Assembly (NCBI GenBank): GCA_963742205.1
Contig: CAVUKZ010000008.1
Span: 124,001 to 188,000, forward strand
DNA from: WHSW01 sp963742205
GTDB lineage: Bacteria > Actinomycetota > Thermoleophilia > Solirubrobacterales > 70-9
DNA: 64,000 nucleotides
Direction: 5' to 3'
In this document: positions 19,292 to 26,837 of the stretch, piece after piece
Numbering within the stretch: the stretch's first letter is position 1
Layout of the letters: each line of letters opens with the position of its first letter
Made by a program: the position numbers and the translations under genes
Notes under the pieces: generated by a model
The model's database searches: none
Told to the model about the DNA's origin: nothing
The model's input: the letters and a program-made list of their open reading frames with translations, nothing else

Positions 19292-19973
19292 TTGATTTCT
19301 CGCTCCTGGTTCTTTCGGGATCTTCGTCCGCAAGCTAGTAGATCGCTGGCGGCGTTGGCGACGGCAGCCGCCCTACTCGGCGGCTGCGGCGACGGCGCGG
19401 CCGACCCGGCCGAAGGCGATCGACGCGCTAGCTCGCTACCTGCCCGCGGACATCCCCGGAGTGATCTTCTACGCCGACCTGGCGCTGGCGCGGGAGCAAC
19501 TCGGTCTGCCGACGACGCCGACGCCCTGCCCTTTGAGCTCTACGGATGCCGCGAGTCGACCCCGAGGCGCGCGAGACGCAGCTGCTCGAGGCAGTGCAGC
19601 CTCGCTCGCCAGCTCGAACGGCTCGGTTCGAGCGACGGCACGGCGGTCACGAAGCCCGGTGGCGATGTGAACCAGGTCGTCGATGCGGGCGGCGGCGTCT
19701 TGGTGATCTCGCGCAAGGACGCCTCGGCCGCGATCTGGTCGCCGACCCGCCCGGTGGGCCCGAGCCGTTGCTCGCGCTGCTGGAGCCGGCTGACGAAGCG
19801 GTGGCCCTGGCCGTCTCAGGGATCGGTGAGGAGTGCGTCACTGGCCGGTGAGCCGACCGTGGTCGCGGCGCGATCACGTCCCGTTCAGCGGCGAGGGCGG
19901 CTACGACGGGACGGTGCCGCTGCGCGACTTCCAGGCTGTCAGCCTCGGTACCGGCCTCTACGACTGCGGCTGA
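19292..19973 (+). pseudogene. Frameshifted lipoprotein gene
   Basis: A lipoprotein-like signal segment (SLAALATAAALLGGCGDG, lipobox LGGC) begins near 19340. Pieces of one protein follow in alternating frames: ALARYLPADIPGVIFYADLA near 19435-19490, DALPFELYGC near 19523, PEARETQLLEA near 19560, VNQVVDAGGGVLVISRKDA near 19672, PLLALLEPADEAVALAVSGIG near 19768, and GYDGTVPLRDFQAVSLGTGL closing at 19973. About six indels would be needed. The true start codon is uncertain: TTG 19292 abuts the divergent mdh start. The 3' end overlaps the convergent icd gene by 16 bases. I recognise no family. Confidence 0.5.
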
Positions 19974-21196
19974 GGCTGACCGACCGCGGCGTTCAGGTTC
20001 TCGTCGATCGCGCCGAGGAACTCCTGCGTGGTCAGGTACTCCTGATCGCCGCCGACCAGCAGCGCCAGGTCCTTCGTCATCTTGCCGCTCTCCACCGTCT
20101 CGACGCAGACGCGCTCGAGGGTGTCGGCGAACTCGCTGACCTCGGGCGTCTCGTCCATCCGCCCGCGGGCGGCGAGCGCGCGGGTCCAGGCGAAGATCGA
20201 GGCGATCGGGTTGGTTGACGTCGGGTTGCCCTTCTGGTGCTCGCGGAAGTGGCGCGTGACCGTCCCGTGCGCAGCCTCGGCCTCCACGGTCTTGCCGTCG
20301 GGGGTCATCAGGACGCTGGTCATCAGCCCGAGCGAGCCGAAGCCCTGGGCCACCGTGTCGGACTGCACGTCGCCGTCGTAGTTCTTGCACGCCCACACGT
20401 AGCCCCCCTCCCACTTCAGCGCCGCGGCGACCATGTCGTCGATCAGCCGGTGCTCGTAGGTGATCCCGGCGGCCTCGAACTCGTCCTTGAACTCGTCCTC
20501 GAACACCTCCGCGAACAGGTCCTTGAAGCGCCCGTCGTAGCGCTTGAGGATCGTGTTCTTGGTCGACATGTACACCGGGTAGCCGCGCTCGAGCCCGTAG
20601 CGCATCGAGGCGCGCGCGAAGTCCCGGATCGAGTCGTCGAGGTTGTACATCCCCATCGCGATCCCGCTCGAGGGGAAGTCGAAGATGTCGATCTCGATCG
20701 GCTCGCCCTCGTCCTTGGGTGTCCAGGTGAGGGTCAGCTTGCCCTCGCCGGGGATCAGGGTGTCCTCGGCTCGGTACTGGTCGCCAAACGCGTGGCGGCC
20801 GATGATGATCGGCTTGGTCCAGCCCGGGACGAGCCGCGGGATGTTGGAGATCACGATCGGCTCGCGGAAGATCACGCCGCCGAGGATGTTGCGGATCGTC
20901 CCGTTGGGCGATCGGTACATCTCCTGGAGGCCGAACTCCTCCACGCGGGCCTCGTCCGGAGTGATCGTGGCGCACTTGACGCCGACCCCGTACTCCTTGA
21001 TCGCGTTCGCGGCGTCCACCGTGATCTGATCGGCGGTCGCGTCGCGGCTCTCGATCCCGAGGTCGTAGTACTTCAGGTCGACGTCGACGTACGGGAGGAT
21101 CAGCTGCTCCTTGATGAACGACCAGATGATCCGGGTCATCTCGTCGCCGTCGAGCTCGACGATCGGGTTGCGGACTTTGATCTTGGAATCGGGCAT
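19958..21196 (-). CDS. icd: NADP-dependent isocitrate dehydrogenase
   Basis: This oxidatively decarboxylates isocitrate to 2-oxoglutarate. The 412-residue homodimeric, eukaryote-like type II enzyme opens KIKVRNPIVELDGDEMTRI and continues with KCATITPDEARVEEF. It has the substrate loop PNGTIRNILGGVIFREPI and IIGRHAFGDQYRA, TKNTILKRYDGRFKD with the catalytic Lys/Tyr region, LIDDMVA with metal Asp, and EAAHGTVTRH for NADP. It is intact and full length. It is likely cotranscribed after the GST-like gene (21208-21498), 11 bases upstream. Confidence 0.97.
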   Translation of the reverse strand: MPDSKIKVRNPIVELDGDEMTRIIWSFIKEQLILPYVDVDLKYYDLGIESRDATADQITVDAANAIKEYGVGVKCATITPDEARVEEFGLQEMYRSPNGTIRNILGGVIFREPIVISNIPRLVPGWTKPIIIGRHAFGDQYRAEDTLIPGEGKLTLTWTPKDEGEPIEIDIFDFPSSGIAMGMYNLDDSIRDFARASMRYGLERGYPVYMSTKNTILKRYDGRFKDLFAEVFEDEFKDEFEAAGITYEHRLIDDMVAAALKWEGGYVWACKNYDGDVQSDTVAQGFGSLGLMTSVLMTPDGKTVEAEAAHGTVTRHFREHQKGNPTSTNPIASIFAWTRALAARGRMDETPEVSEFADTLERVCVETVESGKMTKDLALLVGGDQEYLTTQEFLGAIDENLNAAVGQPQPQS

Positions 21197-21207
21197 GGCG
21201 CGCGATG

Positions 21208-21498
21208 CTATCGGCGCGCTTCACCCGCATGGTCGAACAACCGCCCGGCCCTGATTTCGGCGGCCATCTCCTGAGACTCGGCGCGGTAGGCGGAACCGTC
21301 GTCGAACTCGATCACCGGCACCATCTCCTGGCCGGTGAGCCGGCGCACCTCCTTGCGGCGGCTGCGGGGATGCATCGGCGCCTTGACCACGTCGTAGTCG
21401 ATTCCCTCGTCGTCCAACGCCTTCTGGACCTTCCAGCAGGCGTCGACGTCGTGGTGGACGAACGTGAGCACGCAGCGGTGCAGGCGGACGCGAGACAC
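21208..21498 (-). CDS. Thioredoxin-fold protein (GST N-terminal/glutaredoxin-like)
   Basis: The 96-residue protein folds as a glutaredoxin or GST N-terminal domain: a first strand, then DACWKVQKALDDEGIDYDVV (one Cys where glutaredoxins have CPYC), the cis-Pro motif EMVPVIEFDDGS, and YRAESQEMAAEI. Only the first Cys of the redox pair is kept (Cys-x2-Val), which suggests a monothiol or glutathionylation-type role. It opens with a His/Val-rich strand. It lies directly upstream of icd on the same strand. Confidence 0.78.
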   Translation of the reverse strand: MSRVRLHRCVLTFVHHDVDACWKVQKALDDEGIDYDVVKAPMHPRSRRKEVRRLTGQEMVPVIEFDDGSAYRAESQEMAAEIRAGRLFDHAGEARR

Positions 21499-21532
21499 GC
21501 GCGGAGCCTATTCGGACGTAGAGTCCGCGTCG

Positions 21533-22280
21533 ATGGACGCCGAGCGGGTGCGCATCGAGATCACCGACCGGATCGCGGACGTGTGCATGGTCCGCGGGGC
21601 GAAGCACAACGGCCTCGACTGGCGGATGTTCGTGGCGCTGAACGAGGCGGTCGACGAGCTCACGGACGCGCGAGGACGTGCACGCCGTCGTCCTGCGCGG
21701 CGACGGACCGAGCTTCTGCGCCGGCCTCGACATCGCGAGCTTCGCCAACGGCGACGGCGACCTCTCCGGCGCCGGGCTCGAGCGCGCCGAGGGCGAGGCT
21801 GCGAACTTCGCGCAGCGCGTCGCCTACGGCTGGCGCGAGCTGGACGTGCCGGTGATCGCGGCGATCCGCGGCGCCTGCCTCGGCGGCGGATTGCAGATCG
21901 CGCTCGGCGCCGACATCCGGATCGCGGCGCCCGACGCGCGCCTGTCGGTGATGGAGATCGTCCACGGCCTGATCCCCGACATGAGCATCACCCAGACGCT
22001 CACCCGCCTGGTCCGCGACGACGTCGCCCGCGAGCTCGTGTTCACCGGCCGCCGGATCGAGGCCGCCGAGGCGCTCGAGCTCGGCCTCGTCACGCGGATC
22101 TCGGAGGCGCCCGAAGAGGACGCCCGCGAGCTCGCGGCTGAAATCGCGGCGCGCCGCCCGGAGGCGGTGCGCAACGCGAAGCGGCTGCTGAACGAGGCGC
22201 CCACGCTGAGCCCAGCGGAGGCGCTCGCACTCGAGACCGAGCTGCAGCGCGAGCTGCTGGGCGTGGCGCCCCGAGCCTGA
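21533..22280 (+). CDS. Enoyl-CoA hydratase/isomerase (crotonase) family protein, one frameshift
   Basis: Crotonase-fold enzymes act on acyl-CoA thioesters. From ATG 21533 the protein runs MDAERVRIEITDRIADVCMV with KHNGLDWRMFVALNEAVDEL, then shifts frame near 21670 where one missing base would join TDAR-EDVHAVVLRGDG. The rest is intact: GPSFCAGLDIASF and the oxyanion hole IRGACLGGGLQIALGADIRI. There is also VHGLIPDMSITQTLTRLV and a C-terminal helix. The usual first catalytic Glu position (GxCxGGGxE-like) reads LGGGLQIAL and the second is in the MEIVHG region. A hydratase, isomerase or hydrolase are all possible. It starts 35 bases from the divergent GST-like gene. Confidence 0.82.
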
Positions 22281-22331
22281 CCCGGCGCGTCCCGGGGGCG
22301 AAATCCCGTCGAGCCGCACTCAACCCACCGT

Positions 22332-23222
22332 ATGGGTGGTTTCGGTGCGGTTCGGGAGTTGGCGATGCGCCAGCGCGGGGTGGTGACGCTTGCGCAGATG
22401 CAGGGGGCGGGGATCTCGCCGCGGCAGGTGGAGCGAGGGCTCGAGCGCGGCGATCTGGTGCGCCTGCACCGGGGCGTGTATCGCCTCGGACCGGTCTCGC
22501 TCCCTCATTGCCCAGAAATGGCGGCGACGCTCGCATGTGGTGTCAACGCGGTACTCAGCCATCGGTCGGCGGCAGCGATGTACGAGATCCTCGATCCGCA
22601 CCCCGGCCCGATCCACATCACTGTCCCGCACCGACACCGCCGCGGGGACGCCGGAATCGTCGTCCATGAGACGGCCTCGCTCGGTGCGCACGAGATCCGC
22701 GAGCGCCGAGGCGTCCCGCTGACCGCGCCGATCCGGACACTGATCGACCTCTCGGGCGAGTGCACGCCGGAAGACCTCGAGCGCGCGATTTCCGAGGCGT
22801 TCGCGCGCCGCCTAACCAACCTTCCCTCGCTGCAAAGAGCGATCGGGGCATATCGCGGCCGGCGGGGCGTGGCGCGCATTGGTGCGCTGCTCGACCACGG
22901 GCCGCGCTTGAGCCGCTCGCCGCCTGAGCGCCGTCTGCTCCGCGCCATTCGCGACGCCGGGCTCCCCGAGCCCGAGACGAACGTGATGGTCGGTCGCTGG
23001 GAGGTGGACTTCCTCTGGCGCGATGCGGGCCTCGCCGTCGAGGTGGACGCGTACTCGACCCATTCCTCACCGCGCGCGTTCGAGCGGGACCGGCGCAAGG
23101 ACGCGGATCTCGCGGCGCGTGGGCTGATGGTTCAGCGGTTCAGCGCCGACCACGTTCGCGACGAGCTCGAGTACGTCCTCGCATGGATCGCAGCGCGCCT
23201 CGCCGGCGCGTCGCGCCTCTGA
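22332..23222 (+). CDS. AbiEi-type antitoxin domain protein with DUF559 nuclease-like domain
   Basis: The 296-residue protein combines an N-terminal winged helix of the AbiEi type with a C-terminal DUF559/Vsr-like PD-(D/E)XK domain. The N-terminal domain shows MRQRGVVTLAQMQGAGISP, then RGDLVRLHRGVYRLG. The middle part is HRSAAAMYEILDPHPGPIHI with RRGVPLTAPIRTLIDL. The C-terminal domain is WEVDFLWRDAGLAVEVDAYS followed by FERDRRKDADL and a terminal GLMVQRFSADHV; Asp, Glu-x-Asp and Arg candidate catalytic positions are retained. No AbiEii toxin partner lies nearby. Such proteins are common orphans in actinobacteria and have no proven role. Slightly AT-richer codons in the middle are seen. Confidence 0.8.
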   Translation: MGGFGAVRELAMRQRGVVTLAQMQGAGISPRQVERGLERGDLVRLHRGVYRLGPVSLPHCPEMAATLACGVNAVLSHRSAAAMYEILDPHPGPIHITVPHRHRRGDAGIVVHETASLGAHEIRERRGVPLTAPIRTLIDLSGECTPEDLERAISEAFARRLTNLPSLQRAIGAYRGRRGVARIGALLDHGPRLSRSPPERRLLRAIRDAGLPEPETNVMVGRWEVDFLWRDAGLAVEVDAYSTHSSPRAFERDRRKDADLAARGLMVQRFSADHVRDELEYVLAWIAARLAGASRL

Positions 23223-23234
23223 GACAATCACCAC

Positions 23235-24905
23235 ATGGCCACCGTCGAGCGCCGGCCGTCCCCCGCCGCCACCCACGAGGTGATCAACCAGTCGACCCCG
23301 CTGGAGGGCTACAACACGTTCGCGGCCGACCGCGTGCTGACCGAGGCGCTGCGGCGCGAGGGCGGCGAGTGGGCCGAGGAGCGGGCGCGCGAGGTCGGCG
23401 CGTTCGCGGGCTCAGCGCGGGCGATCCGCTGGGGGTTCGAGGCGAACGAGAACCCGCCCCGGCTGCGCACGCACGATCGCTTCGGCCACCGGATCGACGA
23501 GGTCGACTTTCACCCCTCGTGGCACGAGCTGCTCGGCGCGGGGGTCGGGTTCGGCCTCCACGCCCTGCCGTGGCGCGACCCGCAGCCCGGCGCGCACGTG
23601 GCCCGGGCGGCGATGTTCGTCGCGTCGCAGGCCGAGGCCGGGGTCGGGTGCCCGCTCTCGATGACCTACTCCGTGATCCCGGCGCTGCGCAAGCAGCCCG
23701 AGCTCGCCGCCGAGTGGGAGCCGCGCTTTACCTCGCTCGCCTACGACGGCGAGCTGCGCCCCGCCCCCGACAAGCCCGGCGCCCTCTGCGGGATGGGGAT
23801 GACCGAGAAGCAGGGCGGCTCGGACGTGCGCGCCAACACCACCATCGCGACGCCGGTGAACGGCGGCGGGCCGGGCGCGGAGTACGCGATCACGGGACAC
23901 AAGTGGTTCATGTCGGCGCCGATGTGCGACGCGTTCTTGATCCTCGCCCAGGCCGAGGGCGGGCTCTCCTGCTTCTTGATGCCGCGCTTCACGCCCGACG
24001 GCGAGCTCAACGCGATCCACATTCAGCGGCTCAAGGACAAGCTGGGCAACCGCTCCAACGCCTCGAGCGAGGTCGAGTTCCGGGGCGCCTGGTCGCGCAT
24101 GGTCGGCGACGAGGGGCGCGGCGTGCCGACGATCATCGAGATGGTCAACCACACCCGCCTGGACTGCTGCCTGGGCGCCGCGGCCGGGATGCGGGCAGGG
24201 GTCGCCGCCGCGATCCACCAGACCTCCCAGCGGGCCGCGTTCGGCAAGCTGCTGATCGACCAGCCGCTGATGCGCAACGTGCTCGCCGACCTGGCGATCG
24301 AGTCGGAGGCGGCGACGATCGGGGCCCTGCGGCTGGCGCGCGCGTACGACCAGTCGATCGCCGGCGACGAGCGCGAGACGCAGTTCAAGCGGGTCGCCAA
24401 CGCGGTGCTCAAGTACTGGCTCTGCAAGCGCGCCGTCCCTCACGCAGGCGAGGCGCTCGAGTGCTTCGGCGGCAACGGCTTCGTGGAGGAGTCGGGGATG
24501 CCGCGGCTGTATCGCGAGTCGCCGCTCAACTCGATCTGGGAGGGCTCCGGCAACGTCCAGTGCCTCGACGTGCTGCGCGCGATGGCGCGTGGCCCGCAGG
24601 CGCTGGAGGCGTTCTTCGCCGAGGTCGACGAGACCGCTGGGGCCGACCCGCGCCTCGACGCCGAGGCGGCGGGCCTGCGCGAGGAACTCGGCGACCTCGA
24701 CGGGATCGAGTCGCGGGCCCGGCGCGTGGTCGAGCGCATGGCGCTGGTGCTGCAGGGGTCGCTCGTGGTCCGCTACGCCGACCCGGCTGTGGCCGACGCC
24801 TTCTGCGCCTCGCGCCTCGGCGGCGACTGGGGCCGGGCGTTCGGGACCCTGCCCGCCGGCACCGATTTTGGCCGGATCATCGAGCGTCACACGGTCGCGC
24901 TGTAG
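23235..24905 (+). CDS. aidB: AidB-like acyl-CoA dehydrogenase (alkylation response)
   Basis: This 556-residue flavoprotein matches E. coli AidB along its length. Shared blocks include HEVINQSTPLEGYNTFAADR, FHPSWHELL, GVGCPLSMTYSVIPAL, GMGMTEKQGGSDVRANTT, the HKWFMSAPMCDAFLILAQAE block, LKDKLGNRSNASSEVEF, HQTSQRAAFGKLLIDQPLM, CKRAVPHAGEALECFGGNGF and LNSIWEGSGNVQCLDVLRA. AidB binds FAD and DNA and protects against alkylating agents. The C-terminal domain carries basic residues that bind DNA in the E. coli protein. It starts 12 bases after the AbiEi-DUF559 gene and may be cotranscribed. It is intact. Confidence 0.93.
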   Translation: MATVERRPSPAATHEVINQSTPLEGYNTFAADRVLTEALRREGGEWAEERAREVGAFAGSARAIRWGFEANENPPRLRTHDRFGHRIDEVDFHPSWHELLGAGVGFGLHALPWRDPQPGAHVARAAMFVASQAEAGVGCPLSMTYSVIPALRKQPELAAEWEPRFTSLAYDGELRPAPDKPGALCGMGMTEKQGGSDVRANTTIATPVNGGGPGAEYAITGHKWFMSAPMCDAFLILAQAEGGLSCFLMPRFTPDGELNAIHIQRLKDKLGNRSNASSEVEFRGAWSRMVGDEGRGVPTIIEMVNHTRLDCCLGAAAGMRAGVAAAIHQTSQRAAFGKLLIDQPLMRNVLADLAIESEAATIGALRLARAYDQSIAGDERETQFKRVANAVLKYWLCKRAVPHAGEALECFGGNGFVEESGMPRLYRESPLNSIWEGSGNVQCLDVLRAMARGPQALEAFFAEVDETAGADPRLDAEAAGLREELGDLDGIESRARRVVERMALVLQGSLVVRYADPAVADAFCASRLGGDWGRAFGTLPAGTDFGRIIERHTVAL

Positions 24906-24908
24906 GTG

Positions 24909-25577
24909 ATGGCAGCCTCCGAGCGCATCCGCCGGCACCTGCAGGGCAACGCGGTTGGGTACGTCGCCGTGTTCATCGCCCTCAGTGGCACGGCGATCGC
25001 GCTCCCCGGCAAGGAGAAGGTGAAGCGCAACGACATCGCTCGGGGTGCCGTCGTCGGCAAGGCGATCGCCCCGGGCGTGGTGAAGAGAGCCAAGATCCAG
25101 AACGGCGCCGTCCAGACCAACAAGCTTGGGGCCGGCGCGATCACGGCGCCCAAGCTCGCCGCGGGCTCGGTGACCGGCCCGGCGATCGCCACCGGCGCCG
25201 TCACCTCTCAGCAGGTCGCCGACGCCAGCCTGCTCGGCGACGACTTCGCGCCCGGCCAGATCAGCGACGCCTTCCTGTTCGACGACGCCGCCGGCCCCCA
25301 GACCTTCACGATCCAGCGACCCGGGCGGGTGTACGTCATCGCGACGGTCGCCGTGCTCTGCCAGACCGCGTCCTGCAACGCCGGGTACGCGGTCGAGATC
25401 GACGGCACGATCGTGCCCGGGGCCGAGGTCGTCATCCCGTCGCTGATCACGGTCGAGCAGCTGACCCTCGTCGGGCTCTCGCACCAGCTCACGGCCGGTG
25501 AGCACCGGATTGAGCTCGTCTCATCGACGTCCAGCGCGGACGAAGTGGTGAAGCTCAGCGGCGTCCTGATTCAGTAG
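24909..25577 (+). CDS. Secreted GAV-repeat protein (Solirubrobacterales type)
   Basis: The 222-residue protein has an N-terminal basic helix and hydrophobic segment (NAVGYVAVFIALSGTAIAL) that acts as a signal or anchor. Residues about 40-110 are a tandem beta-helix-like repeat, roughly 10-13 residues each: RGAVVGKAIAPG, NGAVQTNKLGAG, AITAPKLAAG, SVTGPAIATG, AVTSQQVADA. The last 110 residues form a globular beta-rich domain with two cysteines (VLCQTASCNAGY), ending in VKLSGVLIQ. The same repeat plan recurs in many surface proteins of this lineage (family recall). The gene begins 3 bases after the aidB stop. Function unknown. Confidence 0.7.
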   Translation: MAASERIRRHLQGNAVGYVAVFIALSGTAIALPGKEKVKRNDIARGAVVGKAIAPGVVKRAKIQNGAVQTNKLGAGAITAPKLAAGSVTGPAIATGAVTSQQVADASLLGDDFAPGQISDAFLFDDAAGPQTFTIQRPGRVYVIATVAVLCQTASCNAGYAVEIDGTIVPGAEVVIPSLITVEQLTLVGLSHQLTAGEHRIELVSSTSSADEVVKLSGVLIQ

Positions 25578-25629
25578 TCGCCCAGGGCGAAATTAGGTGC
25601 GGCGAGGGTTGCACGCCTACGATTGACGG

Positions 25630-26805
25630 ATGTTTGCGCGCGGGCGACTGACCCTCATGCACATCCGCGGGATCCGAATCGCGGTCGACTACTCGTGGTT
25701 CCTGGTCCTGTTCCTGATCATCTGGTGGCTCTCGGACGCCTACCGGCAGCAGCTCGGCGAGGGCCAGTCCGACTACGAGCCTTACCTGCTCGCGGTCGCC
25801 TCGGCACTGCTCTTCTTCGGCTCGATCCTGCTGCACGAGCTCGGCCACGCCGCGATCGCCAACCGGCGCGGGATCCCGATCACCGAGATCACCCTGTGGA
25901 TGTTCGGCGGGGTCGCGCGGATGACCAAGGACAGCGACACGCCGGGGACCGAGTTCAAGATCGCGGCAGCTGGGCCTGCGGTGACGCTGCTGATCGTGCT
26001 CGTCTCCTCTGCGATCGCAATCGCGATCTCGAGCCCGGCCGAGTTCTGGGACGCGATCACCGTCCAGGCCGGCGGAACCCCCGGAATTCTGGCGATGCTC
26101 GGCTGGCTGGCCTGGATCAACGCCCTGTTGCTGATCTTCAACCTGATCCCGGCCTTCCCCCTCGACGGCGGCCGGATCACCCGCGCGATCGTCTGGCGTC
26201 TCACCGGCGATCGCAACCGCGCGACCCGCTTCGCGGCCACGCTCGGGCGTGGCTTCTCCTACCTGCTGATCGGCCTCGGGCTGCTGATCGTGCTCGCCCT
26301 CGGCGACATCGTCGCCGGGGCCTGGCTGGCGCTCGTCGGCTTCATGCTCGGCCAGTCCGCGCGCGGTTACGCGCTGCAGTCGGAGTTCTCGAGCCGGATC
26401 GAGGGCATTCGGGTGGCCGACGTCATGGACGCCGAGCCGGTTGCGATCCCCGAGGAGACCAGCGTCGAGCGCGCCCTGGACGAATACTTCCTGCGCTACC
26501 GCTGGCCCTGGTTCCCGGTGGTCGACGCCGGCGACCGCTTCCAGGGCCTGCTCGTGCGCGAGGTCGCCGACGGCGTTCCGGAGCCCAGCCGCGCGTCGCA
26601 GACGGTGGGCGAGGTCTTCGAGCTCGACGCCACCGGCACGCTGCGGGTGCGCGACGACGCGCCGCTCGAGTCGCTGCTGGGCAATGACGCCCTGCGGCGG
26701 CTGGGCGGGCTCGCCGCGGTCGACGCCGACGGCCGGCTTCGGGGCGTGATCACGGCGGATCAGGTGGGTAGGGCACTCCGCGATGCCGTCGCGCAGCGGA
26801 GTTAG
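25630..26805 (+). CDS. Site-2 protease (M50) with C-terminal CBS domains
   Basis: This intramembrane zinc metalloprotease of 391 residues probably cleaves a membrane-bound signal protein. Six or so helices occupy residues 1-250. The active-site HELGHAA (about 75) is paired with the second metal site NLIPAFPLDGGRITRAI (Asp in PLDGG, about 178). ITEITLWMFGGVARM is typical of the group. From about 258 the protein has two CBS-like domains (IRVADVMDAEPVAIPEETS; second RVRDDAPLESLLGND to DQVGRAL), which usually sense adenine nucleotides. Start ATG 25630. A sigma/anti-sigma partner is not seen nearby. Confidence 0.93.
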   Translation: MFARGRLTLMHIRGIRIAVDYSWFLVLFLIIWWLSDAYRQQLGEGQSDYEPYLLAVASALLFFGSILLHELGHAAIANRRGIPITEITLWMFGGVARMTKDSDTPGTEFKIAAAGPAVTLLIVLVSSAIAIAISSPAEFWDAITVQAGGTPGILAMLGWLAWINALLLIFNLIPAFPLDGGRITRAIVWRLTGDRNRATRFAATLGRGFSYLLIGLGLLIVLALGDIVAGAWLALVGFMLGQSARGYALQSEFSSRIEGIRVADVMDAEPVAIPEETSVERALDEYFLRYRWPWFPVVDAGDRFQGLLVREVADGVPEPSRASQTVGEVFELDATGTLRVRDDAPLESLLGNDALRRLGGLAAVDADGRLRGVITADQVGRALRDAVAQRS

Positions 26806-26813
26806 CCGCAAGA

Positions 26814-26830
26814 CCGATCTATAGGATCGG
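26814..26830 (+). promoter_or_regulatory. Inverted repeat immediately upstream of sdhA
   Basis: CCGATC and GATCGG form a perfect inverted repeat with TATAG between, 8 bases before the sdhA start. It overlaps the only -10-like TATAGG in the 32-base gap to the M50 gene, so it may be a promoter plus operator for the sdh operon. Inference only. Confidence 0.4.
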
Positions 26831-26837
26831 GCTAGGA

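Noticed and set aside
19292..19330. Start of the broken lipoprotein at TTG 19292
   Set aside because: It abuts the divergent mdh start with no room for a promoter; kept only as the outer limit of the region.
23412..25505. Long antisense frame opposite aidB and the GAV-repeat gene
   Set aside because: Low-complexity Arg/Gly/Leu translation and no start signals; the plus-strand genes have full family motifs.
25578..25590. TCGCCC-A-GGGCGA palindrome after the GAV-repeat gene as a terminator
   Set aside because: A one-base loop cannot form a normal hairpin and there is no T-tract.
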